DNA of 64,000 nt from Dialister hominis (GCF_007164725.1 NZ_AP019697.1:726001-790000), one strand, 5' to 3'. Counted from the stretch's first letter, positions 33,364-42,615 are shown. Made by a program: numbers and translations. The notes: a model not told the origin generated them from the letters alone.

Positions 33364-33950
33364 TGAATGAGAAGGAAGTAGAAACTTTACTAAAGGAAAC
33401 CAAAGCTATTTTAGAGGGACATTTTCTTCTGACCAGCGGCCTCCACAGCCCGCTTTATGTAGAAAAATTCAACGTTCTCCAGCATCCTGAATACACAGAA
33501 AAACTTTGCAGGGAAATTGCAGAACATTTCAAGGACCAGGGAATCGAAACAGTTATCGGACCGGCTACCGGCGGAATTATCCTCTCGCAGGTTACTGCAA
33601 GAATCCTTGGAGTCAGATCCATTTTTACAGAACGTGAAAATGGCAAGATGACACTCAGACGCGGATTCACCATTGCGCCAGGTGAAAAAGTGCTGATTGT
33701 TGAAGATATCGTTACCACCGGCAGCTCCATCAAAGAAGTCGTGGATGTAGTCAATAAGGCAGGCGGAGATATCGTAGGCATCGGCCTTCTGGTCAACCGC
33801 TCCGGCGGCAAGGCAGACTTTGGAGTTCCACAGGAAAAAGTGTTCCCGCTCCTGAATCTGACAGTCCCGACCTATGATCCGAAAGACTGCCCGCTGTGCA
33901 AGGCCGGAGTTCCTCTGACTGAACGCGGAAGCCATCACTTGAAAAAATAA
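33360..33950 (+). CDS. pyrE: Orotate phosphoribosyltransferase
   Basis: This enzyme of 196 residues joins orotate and PRPP to give OMP, the substrate of PyrF. The PRPP-binding motif is VLIVEDIVTTGSSIKEVVDV at about 115-134, with GPATGGIILSQVTARIL near 66-82. The C-terminus has an extra CPLCKAG segment seen in a Firmicute/Thermus-type subgroup. It overlaps pyrF by 4 bp and ends before a strong terminator. Other pyr genes are not in the window. Confidence 0.95.
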   Translation: MMNEKEVETLLKETKAILEGHFLLTSGLHSPLYVEKFNVLQHPEYTEKLCREIAEHFKDQGIETVIGPATGGIILSQVTARILGVRSIFTERENGKMTLRRGFTIAPGEKVLIVEDIVTTGSSIKEVVDVVNKAGGDIVGIGLLVNRSGGKADFGVPQEKVFPLLNLTVPTYDPKDCPLCKAGVPLTERGSHHLKK

Positions 33951-33974
33951 TCAGGACAGAAAAATCAAAGCAAT

Positions 33975-34006
33975 AAAAAATGTCCGGTCTGAGCCGGACG
34001 TTTTTT
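33975..34006. terminator. Bidirectional terminator between pyrE and the flavoprotein gene
   Basis: AAAAAATGTCCGG pairs with CCGGACGTTTTTT around TCTGAG. A- and T-runs on both sides serve the two convergent genes. Confidence 0.92.
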
Positions 34007-34013
34007 ATTTTCG

Positions 34014-35144
34014 TTATGCTTGTTTCTTTACCTGTTCAACAGGGATTGTCTTATCAGAGGCATCCGTCGGGATTGTTTCATCAACCGGATCCTGGGTGAG
34101 TTCCTGAATCAGATCGTGAACGGTTGTGATTTTGTCGATCTTCCACGAATTAGCACCGGAAAATACCAGACCATGATCGACATCTCCGCGGACGGCACGG
34201 ATCAGTGCCATGGAGATGCAGTAGGGGGTAGTAGCCGGATCGCAGGTCTTCAGGCAGTGGAAGCAGTTGGTGACCGGAATTCTGTGCTGGCGGAAAGCTT
34301 TGACAAAAGGATTCAGCAGAGCGCGTCCCGGCATATGGACCGGACTCTGAACGATGGTAACATCGCCTTCCTTTGCTTTGACGTACATATTCTTAAACGC
34401 ATCAGAAGCATCGCATTCCTTGGTAGCAACAAAGCGCGTAGCCATCTGTACGCCGGAAAGACCCAGCGAGAGGTAGTGTTCAATGTCCTTCTTATCGAAA
34501 ATGCCGCCGCCGAAAACAACGGGGATTTTCTTGTTGAATTTCTCTTCAAATTCTTTGACGACATCAAGAATTTCCTCGATTTCCTTTTCGTAGCCGTCAC
34601 TCTCATGCATTTTCACCTGCTCGCGGGTATAGCCGAGATGGCCGCCAGCCTTAGGTCCTTCAATAACAATCATATCGGCTGTGCGGTGATGATGTCTTTC
34701 CCAAAGATGGAGAATGACGCGTGCTGCCTTCGGGGAACCGATAATCGGTGCGATTTTGGTGGAAGTGCCTTCAACGCAGTCCGGAAGGTCAGATGGAAGG
34801 CCAGCACCGGAGAAAATGATATTGGCGCCGTTTTCAACAGCACAGCGTGCATAGTCTTCGTAATGCTGTCCGCGCCACATGATGTTGACACCTATGATAC
34901 CGTCCCCGGCAATTTCGCGTGCTTTCTTCAGCTGTTTGGCGAGAGCTCTCTTGTTGGCCTCAACAGTATTGGTCATGAAGTCTGGTTCATTAAAACCGAC
35001 CTGGGCAGCGGAAATGACACCTACGCCGCCTTCACGTGCGACTGCCCCGGCGAGACCGGAAAGGCTTACGCCGATTCCCATACCACCCTGGACGATCGGG
35101 ACTCTGGCGGTTAATTCGCCAATGTGTAATGCGGGTAATTGCAT
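34014..35144 (-). CDS. Nitronate monooxygenase / YrpB-like FMN oxidoreductase
   Basis: This FMN-binding barrel protein of 376 residues belongs to the 2-nitropropane dioxygenase family. It shows the N-terminal PIVQGGMGIGVS (about 16-27), GVGVISAAQVGF, the glycine-rich VIEGPKAGGHLGY (about 157-169), VVFGGGIFDKKD and GVQMATRFVATKEC. A cysteine cluster CFHCLKTCDPATTPYC (about 296-311) may hold a metal. AGGAG precedes the ATG. Family members oxidise nitronates, and the related FabK is an enoyl-ACP reductase. It is divergent from the fab operon, which here lacks a recognisable enoyl reductase, so a link to fatty-acid synthesis is possible but not shown. Confidence 0.85.
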   Translation of the reverse strand: MQLPALHIGELTARVPIVQGGMGIGVSLSGLAGAVAREGGVGVISAAQVGFNEPDFMTNTVEANKRALAKQLKKAREIAGDGIIGVNIMWRGQHYEDYARCAVENGANIIFSGAGLPSDLPDCVEGTSTKIAPIIGSPKAARVILHLWERHHHRTADMIVIEGPKAGGHLGYTREQVKMHESDGYEKEIEEILDVVKEFEEKFNKKIPVVFGGGIFDKKDIEHYLSLGLSGVQMATRFVATKECDASDAFKNMYVKAKEGDVTIVQSPVHMPGRALLNPFVKAFRQHRIPVTNCFHCLKTCDPATTPYCISMALIRAVRGDVDHGLVFSGANSWKIDKITTVHDLIQELTQDPVDETIPTDASDKTIPVEQVKKQA

Positions 35145-35775
35145 ATTATCACTCCTAAAAGATGCAAAAATACTTTCGAAATATATATACGATTAATAGA
35201 AAGCGTTTAACTAAGTTTAGCGATTAAAACTTGTGTTTTATATTCCGTGTTTATTGTAGTTTATGATAAGAAACGAAATAAGTCAATCATGATATTGAGA
35301 AAGAGACTGCCATAAAATTAAAACAAAAACAAAAATTAGTTTTAATTATCAAAATAAAATTTTCCCTTGAACCGCAGTGGGGCAAGGGAATTTTCTTCCT
35401 CCGCTAAGGATGACAGGTCCTCTATATTCAGGAAATCCAGGCAGATGAAAAGCATGCTGCCTGATGACTGTATATCTATTATACAATGAACCAGTTAAAA
35501 ATTCATCGAGTTATAGCAAGACTTTCTTTGATTCAGAACATGGTTTTCCAAATCATGGCAAAACGGTGCGGGAATATGGATTGGAGGATAAAATTGCCAA
35601 AATATATCTTAAAATATATCTTTAAGAAACGGGAGGGCATGGAGACGAAAAAGGCAGGATTTACGGGCTTTGATGAATGCAGATGCACACTAGTTTTCAA
35701 AATAAGTTATACAGGACTTGCGTGATTGTGGTATAGTATTATCGGCAGGTGATATAAGGTGGGTGAAAACGTAAA
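35145..35775. other. Non-coding region of 631 bp between the flavoprotein gene and fapR
   Basis: I find no convincing gene. It holds an AT-rich palindrome (AATTAAAAC 35316-35324 / GTTTTAATT 35339-35347), a hairpin of CCCTTG/CAAGGG with flanking AAAATT/AATTTT (35356-35395) and a third stem (CAGGCAG ... CTGCCTG near 35439-35464). A TATAGT hexamer with an upstream TG at about 35733-35738 is a likely fapR promoter. A 79-codon open frame at 35486 has no ribosome site and odd composition, so I leave it out. No certain FapR operator was seen. Confidence 0.55.
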
Positions 35776-36300
35776 ATGGATAAAAATGCCAGAAGAGAAG
35801 AAATGCAGAAAATACTGCGTCAAAATCCGTGCCTGACAGATGAAGATCTGGCAAAGCATTTTTCTGTGTCCTCAGCAACGATCCGTCTGGATAGGCAGAC
35901 GCTGGGGATTCCGCAAATGCGCGAACGGATGGAACAGCTCGTTTTCGGACATCCTTCCGAGTACGTTGAAGGTGTTCACGTATTGGATCTCGATGTCGGT
36001 GTGAAGGGTGTAGGCCTTTTCCGGACAACATCTGAAATGGCGGATTCAACAGGAGCAGTGGCAGGTGACAAACTTTATGGTGCAGCCTCAAATTTTGCAG
36101 AGAAGCTGGCTGGTGTCCCTTTTGCACCCACACAGGTCGGGAATATTAAATACAAAGTTCCGGTAAAGCCGAATACCGTTCTGGCCGTCAAGGGCAGAAT
36201 CGTACTGATGAGAGGCAAGAAAAAGTACATATATATTGGATTTTTTGACGGCGACATAGAAGTTTACCGCGCGAAATTCATTATGGAGATTTTAAACTGA
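35776..36300 (+). CDS. fapR: Transcription factor FapR
   Basis: This repressor of fatty-acid and phospholipid genes in Firmicutes is released by malonyl-CoA. The protein of 174 residues has an N-terminal DeoR-like helix-turn-helix (LTDEDLAKHFSVSSATIRLD, about 19-38) and a C-terminal hot-dog domain (VGVKGVGLFRTTSEMA and KYKVPVKPNTVLAVKG) that binds malonyl-CoA. AAGGTGGG precedes the ATG. It heads the fapR-plsX-fabHDG-acpP-fabF-rnc operon, as in Bacillus, so it probably controls it. Confidence 0.93.
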   Translation: MDKNARREEMQKILRQNPCLTDEDLAKHFSVSSATIRLDRQTLGIPQMRERMEQLVFGHPSEYVEGVHVLDLDVGVKGVGLFRTTSEMADSTGAVAGDKLYGAASNFAEKLAGVPFAPTQVGNIKYKVPVKPNTVLAVKGRIVLMRGKKKYIYIGFFDGDIEVYRAKFIMEILN

Positions 36301-36312
36301 TGGAGGCATTCC

Positions 36313-37377
36313 ATGGAAAAAATAGCCGTTGACGCAATGGGCGGCGATTTTGCGCCGCTTGAAATTGTATTGGGCTCCATACAAGCCGTTAGAGAATTCA
36401 AGATTCCGGTTGTGCTTGTAGGGGACAAAGAACAGATTTTAACGATTCTGAAAAATAATCATGAAGAGAACAATCCTCTGATAGAAATTCACCATGCGTC
36501 TGAAGTCATTGAAATGGGAGAACATCCCGGACTGGCTTATCGTAAGAAGAAGGATGCATCTGTATCAGTCGGAGCCCGTCTTGTGAGAGCCAAGGAATGC
36601 GGAGCTCTCGTCGCTCCGGGATCTACTGGTGCAGCTGTCACTGCCGGACTTCTTGGAATCGGACGAATCAAGGGAATTGAACGTCCTGCCATACTGACTC
36701 CAATTCCAAATGAAAAGGGAAGGTACACTTACCTGATTGATTCAGGCGCAAGTGCCCAGCCCAAGGTAGAAACGTATGTCCAGAATGCAATATTGGGATA
36801 TATTTATGCTTCTAAAGTGGCAGGCATCAAGAATCCGCGTATCGGTCTTTTGAACATCGGTGAAGAAGATACGAAGGGAAGCCCGCTTGTAACAGAAGCA
36901 AACAAAGTTCTTCAAAACCAGTCTATTATTCCTTTCTCGGGAAATGCAGAAGGAAGAGATATCATGACTGGAGAGTTTGATGTTGTCGTTACTGATGGAT
37001 TCACAGGAAATGTTGTCCTTAAATTTGGCGAAGGCGCAGGCAAGCTTGTCAAGACATTGCTGAAAGACGCAGTGACTAAAGGCGGAATCCGAGCAAAGAT
37101 CGGAGCGCTGCTTCTTGCTCCGGCACTGAAGAAATATCTGGCCAAACCTATGGATTACGCTGAATATGGCGGAGCTCCGCTTCTCGGTATCAACGGCGGA
37201 CTGATTATCTGCCATGGTGCATCCAAAGCGAAGGCAATCAAAAATGCTATCCGCATGGCTGAAGATGTCTGCAAAGAGAATTTGGACAAGGTAGTCACTG
37301 AAACGCTGGCACAGCTGAATGAAAGCACAAAGGCAGAAAGCGAAGAGGAAAAGTCAGTAACAGATAAGGAGATTTAA
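36313..37377 (+). CDS. plsX: Phosphate acyltransferase PlsX
   Basis: PlsX makes acyl-phosphate from acyl-ACP for phospholipid synthesis. The protein of 354 residues, near the usual 330-350, starts with the family block MEKIAVDAMGGDFAPLEIVLG and also has HPGLAYRKKKDASVSVGARL, APGSTGAAVTAGLLG and GFTGNVVLKFGEGAGK. A Glu/Lys-rich tail of about 20 residues extends the C-terminus. It begins 12 bp after fapR and is followed 3 bp later by fabH. Confidence 0.96.
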   Translation: MEKIAVDAMGGDFAPLEIVLGSIQAVREFKIPVVLVGDKEQILTILKNNHEENNPLIEIHHASEVIEMGEHPGLAYRKKKDASVSVGARLVRAKECGALVAPGSTGAAVTAGLLGIGRIKGIERPAILTPIPNEKGRYTYLIDSGASAQPKVETYVQNAILGYIYASKVAGIKNPRIGLLNIGEEDTKGSPLVTEANKVLQNQSIIPFSGNAEGRDIMTGEFDVVVTDGFTGNVVLKFGEGAGKLVKTLLKDAVTKGGIRAKIGALLLAPALKKYLAKPMDYAEYGGAPLLGINGGLIICHGASKAKAIKNAIRMAEDVCKENLDKVVTETLAQLNESTKAESEEEKSVTDKEI

Positions 37378-37380
37378 TAT

Positions 37381-38373
37381 ATGGCTGAGCTACGATTTGC
37401 CAGTATTCTTGGAACCGGCCACTACGCGCCAGAGAAAATCCTGTCAAATGCCGACTTGGAAAAGATGGTAGATACATCGGATGAATGGATCCGGACGCGG
37501 ACAGGGATCGCAACGAGGCACATTGCTTCTGCATCGGAAACCACATCGGACCTTTGCGTGAAAGCAGCTGAAAAAGCGTTGGAGGCTGCGGGAAAAACAA
37601 TTGATGATATTGATTTCATACTGGTCGCAACAGCTTCTCCTGACTACGTCGTGCCTTCTACAGCCTGCATGGTTCAGGACAAGATGGGTGCAAAACACGC
37701 AGGAGCCATGGATATCTCCGCAGGCTGCTCCGGATATATTTATGCGGTAGCATGCGCTTCAAACATGGTCAAGGCGGGCATGTATGATAATGTTCTGGTC
37801 ATAGGTGCTGAAATTCTTTCCAGGCTTGTTGACTGGCAGGACCGTTCTACATGTATTCTCTTCGGCGATGGCGCAGGAGCAGCGGTCATTGGACAGGTGG
37901 ATGAAGGCTACGGTCTTCTGGCATCTGAGCTTGGATCCGACGGAAGTCTTGGCAAGATTTTGAATATCCCGGCAAGCGGCGTGGCAGAACCTGTTACGCA
38001 CAGAGCCATCGATTCGAAACGTATTTATATCCATATGGAAGGCTCGGAAGTGTTCAAGGCGGCTGTCCGTCATATGGGACAGACAACACTCAGCACTTTG
38101 GAAAAAGCAGGAATTACGAAGGAAGATATCAATATGTTCATTGCCCATCAGGCCAATGACAGGATCATTCAGTCTCTTGCCAAGAAACTCTCGATCCCGT
38201 CTGACCGGATGTATGTCAATGTTGACCGCTACGGCAATACGTCTGCAGCATCGGTCGGCATTGCTTTGGATGAGGCCGTCCGGGCAGGCCTGGTAAAACA
38301 CGGGGACTATGTGGTCCTGACAGGCTTTGGAGCAGGTTTGACATGGGGCTGTGATGTCCTTCGCTGGATGTAA
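37381..38373 (+). CDS. fabH: 3-oxoacyl-ACP synthase III
   Basis: FabH condenses acetyl-CoA (or a branched acyl-CoA) with malonyl-ACP to start fatty-acid synthesis. The protein of 330 residues has the catalytic triad: Cys116 in DISAGCSGY, His256 in FIAHQAND and Asn286 in RYGNTSAAS. The C-terminus GFGAGLTWG is typical. AAGGAG precedes the ATG. It is followed by a 107-bp gap with AT-rich sequence before fabD, where a secondary promoter could lie. Confidence 0.97.
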   Translation: MAELRFASILGTGHYAPEKILSNADLEKMVDTSDEWIRTRTGIATRHIASASETTSDLCVKAAEKALEAAGKTIDDIDFILVATASPDYVVPSTACMVQDKMGAKHAGAMDISAGCSGYIYAVACASNMVKAGMYDNVLVIGAEILSRLVDWQDRSTCILFGDGAGAAVIGQVDEGYGLLASELGSDGSLGKILNIPASGVAEPVTHRAIDSKRIYIHMEGSEVFKAAVRHMGQTTLSTLEKAGITKEDINMFIAHQANDRIIQSLAKKLSIPSDRMYVNVDRYGNTSAASVGIALDEAVRAGLVKHGDYVVLTGFGAGLTWGCDVLRWM

Positions 38374-38480
38374 CAGGAATTCCCATGATCCATTCGTTGG
38401 ACTGATCGCCGCGATAATAAGACAATATTATATCTATAATATATAGTAAAAAGTAAGCTGTATTTACATGAGGTGATACG

Positions 38481-39419
38481 ATGAAAATTGCATTTCTTTT
38501 CCCGGGACAAGGCTCACAGAAAGTAGGAATGGTGCATGATCTTTATGAAAAGTACGATTCTGTAAAATCGCTGATTCATGAAGCTGATAATACCCTTGGA
38601 TTCTCCATTTCCAAAATGATGTTTGAAGGTCCGGACGCCGAACTGATGAAGACAGAATTTACACAGCCGGCCATTCTTGCTGCCAGTGTTGCAGTATGGC
38701 AGGTACTTAAGGAAAACGGGATTGAAGCAGATATTGCTGCCGGACACAGTCTTGGCGAATACTCTGCCCTGGTAGCAGCAGGCGCACTTTCCTTTGCTGA
38801 TGCCGTTCATACCGTTCATCTGCGCGGAAAATTCATGCAGGAAGCTGTACCGCTCGGAAAGGGTGCTATGGCTGCTGTCATCGGACTTACACCTGATGAA
38901 ATCGTTAAGATCTGCGGAGATGTTTCTACCGAGGATGCACCTGTGCAGGCGGTTAATTTCAACTGCCCGGGACAGGTCGTCATTGCAGGTGAAGCAGGCG
39001 CAGTGGAAAAAGCATGCGGCGCACTTAAAGAAGCCGGAGCAAGAAGAGCAGTCATGCTTAAAGTCAGTGCTCCATTCCATTCGACTTTGATGGAACCGGC
39101 AGCAAAACGCCTGAAGGAAGTACTTGACACAATCTCAATTCATGATACACTGATTCCTGTCTTTGCAAATGTAAATGCAAAGGAAGAAACAAAGGCAGAT
39201 GAGATCAGAAAGAATCTGGTGGATCAGGCTGCTCATGCAGTACACTGGGAAGAATCTGTAAGAAATATGATTGCCGGCGGTGTTGACTGCACTGTTGAAG
39301 TAGGACCTGGAACCGTGCTGTCCGGATTCATGAGAAAAATTGACCGCTCCGTCACCAATCTGCATGCTGAAGATATAGATACAATAAATGAAGTAGTTTC
39401 AACATTGAAGGGAGAATAA
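38481..39419 (+). CDS. fabD: Malonyl-CoA-ACP transacylase
   Basis: FabD moves malonyl from CoA to ACP. The protein of 312 residues has FPGQGSQKVGM at the N-terminus, the nucleophile Ser90 in AGHSLGEYSAL and the partner His in SAPFHSTLM (about 195-203). GAGGTG precedes the ATG. The TAA stop overlaps the first possible fabG start. Confidence 0.97.
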   Translation: MKIAFLFPGQGSQKVGMVHDLYEKYDSVKSLIHEADNTLGFSISKMMFEGPDAELMKTEFTQPAILAASVAVWQVLKENGIEADIAAGHSLGEYSALVAAGALSFADAVHTVHLRGKFMQEAVPLGKGAMAAVIGLTPDEIVKICGDVSTEDAPVQAVNFNCPGQVVIAGEAGAVEKACGALKEAGARRAVMLKVSAPFHSTLMEPAAKRLKEVLDTISIHDTLIPVFANVNAKEETKADEIRKNLVDQAAHAVHWEESVRNMIAGGVDCTVEVGPGTVLSGFMRKIDRSVTNLHAEDIDTINEVVSTLKGE

Positions 39420-40165
39420 TGATGGAGAATCTGGGAAAGACAGCACTTGTAACAGGAGCATCACGCGGTATCGGCAGAGCAATTGCTCTCATGCTCGCAT
39501 CAAGAGGATATGCAGTAGCTCTCAACTATGCAGGAAGCCGCGAAGCTGCAGAAGCAGTAAAGACTGAAATCGAAAATGCCGGCGGAAAAGCATTCACCAT
39601 TCAGGGAGATGTTTCAGTCAGCGAAGATGTCGATCGTATTTTCAAAACGATCAAGACAGAATTCGGCGGTCTCGATGTTCTTGTAAACAATGCAGGCATC
39701 AACAGAGATGCTCTTTTGATCCGCATGAAGGAAGAAAACTGGGATGCAGTCATTGCAACAGACTTGAAGAGCGTATTCCTTACGACTAAGGCTGCTGCTG
39801 CAATGATGATGCGCAAGAAAAATGGTGCAATCGTAAATATTTCTTCCGTCGTTGGTCTGACCGGAAACATCGGCCAGGCTAACTACGCTGCAGCCAAAGC
39901 AGGCATTGTAGGATTTACAAAAGCCTGCGCAAAGGAACTGGCAGCAAGAAATATCCGTGTAAATGCTGTGGCTCCAGGATTCATCGGTACAGATATGACC
40001 GACAAGATTCCTGAAGATCTCAAGGCTAATATGCTTCTGTCCATTCCACTGGGCCGTATGGGTCAGGCTGAAGACGTTGCAAAAGCGGTATGTTTCCTTG
40101 CATCTGATGAAGCAAGTTATATTACCGGACAAGTTTTGAATGTAGACGGCGGAATGGTTATGTAA
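39419..40165 (+). CDS. fabG: 3-oxoacyl-ACP reductase
   Basis: This NADPH-dependent short-chain reductase of 248 residues reduces 3-oxoacyl-ACP. The cofactor loop TGASRGIGRAIA is at about 14-25, NNAG at about 90-93, the catalytic Ser is in IVNISSVVG, and Tyr and Lys are in ANYAAAKAGI (about 154-163). The C-terminus GQVLNVDGGMVM is typical. ATG 39422 is an equally good start, one codon later, with GGGAG upstream. Confidence 0.97.
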   Translation: MMENLGKTALVTGASRGIGRAIALMLASRGYAVALNYAGSREAAEAVKTEIENAGGKAFTIQGDVSVSEDVDRIFKTIKTEFGGLDVLVNNAGINRDALLIRMKEENWDAVIATDLKSVFLTTKAAAAMMMRKKNGAIVNISSVVGLTGNIGQANYAAAKAGIVGFTKACAKELAARNIRVNAVAPGFIGTDMTDKIPEDLKANMLLSIPLGRMGQAEDVAKAVCFLASDEASYITGQVLNVDGGMVM

Positions 40166-40210
40166 TATAATCTAAAAGGTACGAATACTTTGAAAGGTGG
40201 TGAAATCTCA

Positions 40211-40444
40211 ATGAGCACATTTGACAGAGTCAAGAAAATCGTAGTTGATCAGCTCGGCGTTAACGAAGCTGACGTTACTATCGATTCCACTTTTATTGAC
40301 GACTTGGGCGCTGATTCCCTCGATATTGTTGAATTGATCATGGCATTCGAAGAAGAATTCGATATTGAAATTCCGGATGATGCTGCTGAAAAGATCAAGA
40401 CAGTAAAGAACGCTGTAGACTATATCGACAGCCAGATTCAGTAA
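40211..40444 (+). CDS. acpP: Acyl carrier protein
   Basis: This small acidic protein of 77 residues carries growing acyl chains on 4'-phosphopantetheine bound to Ser36 in the motif [16 protein letters not shown] 40211 has AAAGGTGGTG upstream and gives the usual ACP length. It lies 45 bp after fabG. Two hairpins follow before fabF and may set the ratio of ACP to FabF. Confidence 0.97.
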   Translation: MSTFDRVKKIVVDQLGVNEADVTIDSTFIDDLGADSLDIVELIMAFEEEFDIEIPDDAAEKIKTVKNAVDYIDSQIQ

Positions 40445-40473
40445 TAAGTAGTGAATTTGATATTCATAATGGA

Positions 40474-40580
40474 GCCGGGGAAGTATATTGCTTCCCCGGT
40501 AAACCAATATGATAAGGAAAATTGGGGAAAATGCCTCAAAAAAGCGGATTACGTATCTGCTGTCATCCGTTTTTTTGAGG
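40474..40580 (+). promoter_or_regulatory. Two hairpins between acpP and fabF, the second terminator-like
   Basis: The first stem is CCGGGGAAG / CTTCCCCGG (40475-40499), without a T-run. The second is a 16-bp stem, CCTCAAAAAAGCGGAT (40534-40549) with ATCCGTTTTTTTGAGG (40565-40580), whose 3' arm contains T7. The second may be a partial terminator and the first an RNA-end stabiliser for the abundant acpP message. Confidence 0.6.
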
Positions 40581-40636
40581 TTTTGTCCTGGGATCGAATA
40601 CATAATAATCATATTTTTTTAGTGAGGTGCTCCTTT

Positions 40637-41884
40637 ATGGAAAAGAGAAGAGTCGTTATTACAGGGATGGGTGCAGTAACCCCTGTTGGTATTGGAACAG
40701 AAGAATTTTGGGATGCGCTGCTGGCAGGAAAATCCGGCATCGCTCCGATTACTGAATTTGATGCAACAGATTTCCCTGTAAAGATCGCAGGCGAAGTCAA
40801 AGGCTTTGATCCTGAAAAATATGTTGGAGATAAAAAAGCTGTACGTCACATGGACAGAAATGCCCAGTTCGCTGTAGCAGCAGCTAAGATGGCAGTTAAC
40901 GATGCAAAGCTGGATATGGCTAATGAAGATCCAAACCGTGTAGGAACCATCATCGGAACGGGCATCGGCGGCATCAAGACAATGGAAGATACCGTACACC
41001 GCATCGATACCCGCGGTTCTGCAAAGGTCAACCCGTTTGCTGTACCGATGATGATTGCAAACATGGCTTCCGGCCAGATTTCCATTACATTCGGCCTGAT
41101 GGGACCGGTACTTGCTGATGTAACAGCATGCGCTTCCGGCAACAATGCAATTGGAAGAGCAACAAGAATGATCCAGTACGGTGATGCCGATGTCATGTTT
41201 GCCGGCGGCACCGAAGCTGCAGTAGCGAAGACACCGATGGCTGGATTTGCTGCCATGAAAGCACTCTCCTCAAGAGACTGCCCTCCGGAAGAAGCATCCT
41301 GCCCGTTTGATATCAGACGTGACGGATTTGTTCTCAGTGAAGGCAGCGGCGTCCTGATTCTTGAAGAACTGGAACACGCTAAAAACAGAGGCGCACATAT
41401 TTATGCTGAAGTTATCGGCTACGGCACAAATGGTGATGCATACCATATTACAGCTCCAAGACCGGATGGCGAACTTGCAGCACGCTGCATGCAGAAAGCT
41501 ATCGATGATGCAGGAATTTCTCCGGAAGACATCGATTACATCAATGCGCATGGCACATCCACAGGTCTTAACGACAAGAACGAAACCAAGGCAATCAAGA
41601 AAGTACTTGGAAAACATGCCTATGATATCGTTGTCAATTCAACAAAATCCATGACAGGGCATCTTCTTGGCGCTGCAGGCGCAGTTGAAGCAATCGTCTG
41701 CGTCATGTCCATTATGAACAATAAGGTTCATCAGACACTGAACCTGGTTACTCCGGATCCGGAATGTGATCTTGACTACGCTCCGGAAGGCCCGAGAGAC
41801 ATGAAGGTTGATGTAACCATGTCCAATGCATTCGGCTTTGGCGGACATAATGCTGTTGTTATCCTGAGGCGCTATGAAGAATGA
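40637..41884 (+). CDS. fabF: 3-oxoacyl-ACP synthase II
   Basis: This condensing enzyme of 415 residues extends acyl chains with malonyl-ACP. The nucleophile is Cys165 in DVTACASGNNAIG; the two active-site histidines are in YINAHGTSTGLND and STKSMTGHLLGAAG. The C-terminal NAFGFGGHNAVVI is conserved. I place the start at ATG 40637 behind GTGAGGTG; the frame is open further back but only through the intercistronic hairpins. The last bases overlap the rnc start (ATGA). Confidence 0.96.
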   Translation: MEKRRVVITGMGAVTPVGIGTEEFWDALLAGKSGIAPITEFDATDFPVKIAGEVKGFDPEKYVGDKKAVRHMDRNAQFAVAAAKMAVNDAKLDMANEDPNRVGTIIGTGIGGIKTMEDTVHRIDTRGSAKVNPFAVPMMIANMASGQISITFGLMGPVLADVTACASGNNAIGRATRMIQYGDADVMFAGGTEAAVAKTPMAGFAAMKALSSRDCPPEEASCPFDIRRDGFVLSEGSGVLILEELEHAKNRGAHIYAEVIGYGTNGDAYHITAPRPDGELAARCMQKAIDDAGISPEDIDYINAHGTSTGLNDKNETKAIKKVLGKHAYDIVVNSTKSMTGHLLGAAGAVEAIVCVMSIMNNKVHQTLNLVTPDPECDLDYAPEGPRDMKVDVTMSNAFGFGGHNAVVILRRYEE

Positions 41885-42615
41885 ATCATTCGGAAATAAG
41901 ACGGAAGGAACGTCTCGCAGAAGTGAGGGAATTTGCTGAAGAAAATCAGATTCCTGTGCAGAACATTCAGCTGCTAAATACTGCATTGACACATACGTCT
42001 TATGCGAATGAACATAAGAATGAAGTGATCCATGACAATGAGAGACTTGAGTTTTTAGGCGATGCAGTCCTGGATCTTGTTGTCGGTGAATATCTTTTTC
42101 TGCGTTTCCCGTCATGGCCGGAAGGCGAACTGACGAGAGCAAAAGCCAGTGCAGTATGCAAGCCGGCTTGTGCGGAATGTGCTGCCAAGTTTCAGGTAGG
42201 GAAGTACATGCGTCTTGGAAAGGGCGAAGAACTTTCCGGCGGGCGTACAAGGATTTCGATTCTTGGAGATGCCTTTGAAGCTGTTATCGGTGCCATCTAT
42301 CTGGATAATAATTATGAAGTCGCTGCCCGTTTTATCCTGGGGCATCTGAAAAAGTTCCTTGATCTGATTGATCAGGGCGATTATGATCATGATTACAAAT
42401 CCGATCTTCAGGAACTGGCGCAGAAGCACGGAGACGTGGATATTCGCTATGACGTTGTCAGGGATGAAGGCCCCGATCATGACAAGACCATTTGGATGAA
42501 GATCATGATTAATGGCAAAGACTTCGGTACGGGCGTTGGAAAAAATAAAAAGGAAGCAGCGCAGAAAGCTGCCAAGGAAGCAATAGAGCGTATCCATAAG
42601 GGAGAACGCTTTTAA
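41881..42615 (+). CDS. rnc: Ribonuclease III
   Basis: This enzyme cuts double-stranded RNA, including rRNA precursors. The protein of 244 residues has the RNase III signature NERLEFLGDAVLDLVVGEYL (about 55-74), a second acidic site in LGDAFEAVIGAIYLD, and a C-terminal dsRNA-binding domain (about 170-240, ending GVGKNKKEAAQKAAKEAI). It overlaps fabF by 4 bp. An acpP-fabF-rnc order is common in Firmicutes. Confidence 0.96.
   Translation: MNHSEIRRKERLAEVREFAEENQIPVQNIQLLNTALTHTSYANEHKNEVIHDNERLEFLGDAVLDLVVGEYLFLRFPSWPEGELTRAKASAVCKPACAECAAKFQVGKYMRLGKGEELSGGRTRISILGDAFEAVIGAIYLDNNYEVAARFILGHLKKFLDLIDQGDYDHDYKSDLQELAQKHGDVDIRYDVVRDEGPDHDKTIWMKIMINGKDFGTGVGKNKKEAAQKAAKEAIERIHKGERF

Noticed and set aside
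34020-35114. Plus-strand open frame of 364 codons
   Set aside because: It is the exact antisense of the nitronate-monooxygenase-like gene, and its product has no recognisable domain or ribosome site.
35486-35725. Open frame of 79 codons before fapR
   Set aside because: No ribosome site, no recognisable family, and it overlaps the likely fapR promoter region.
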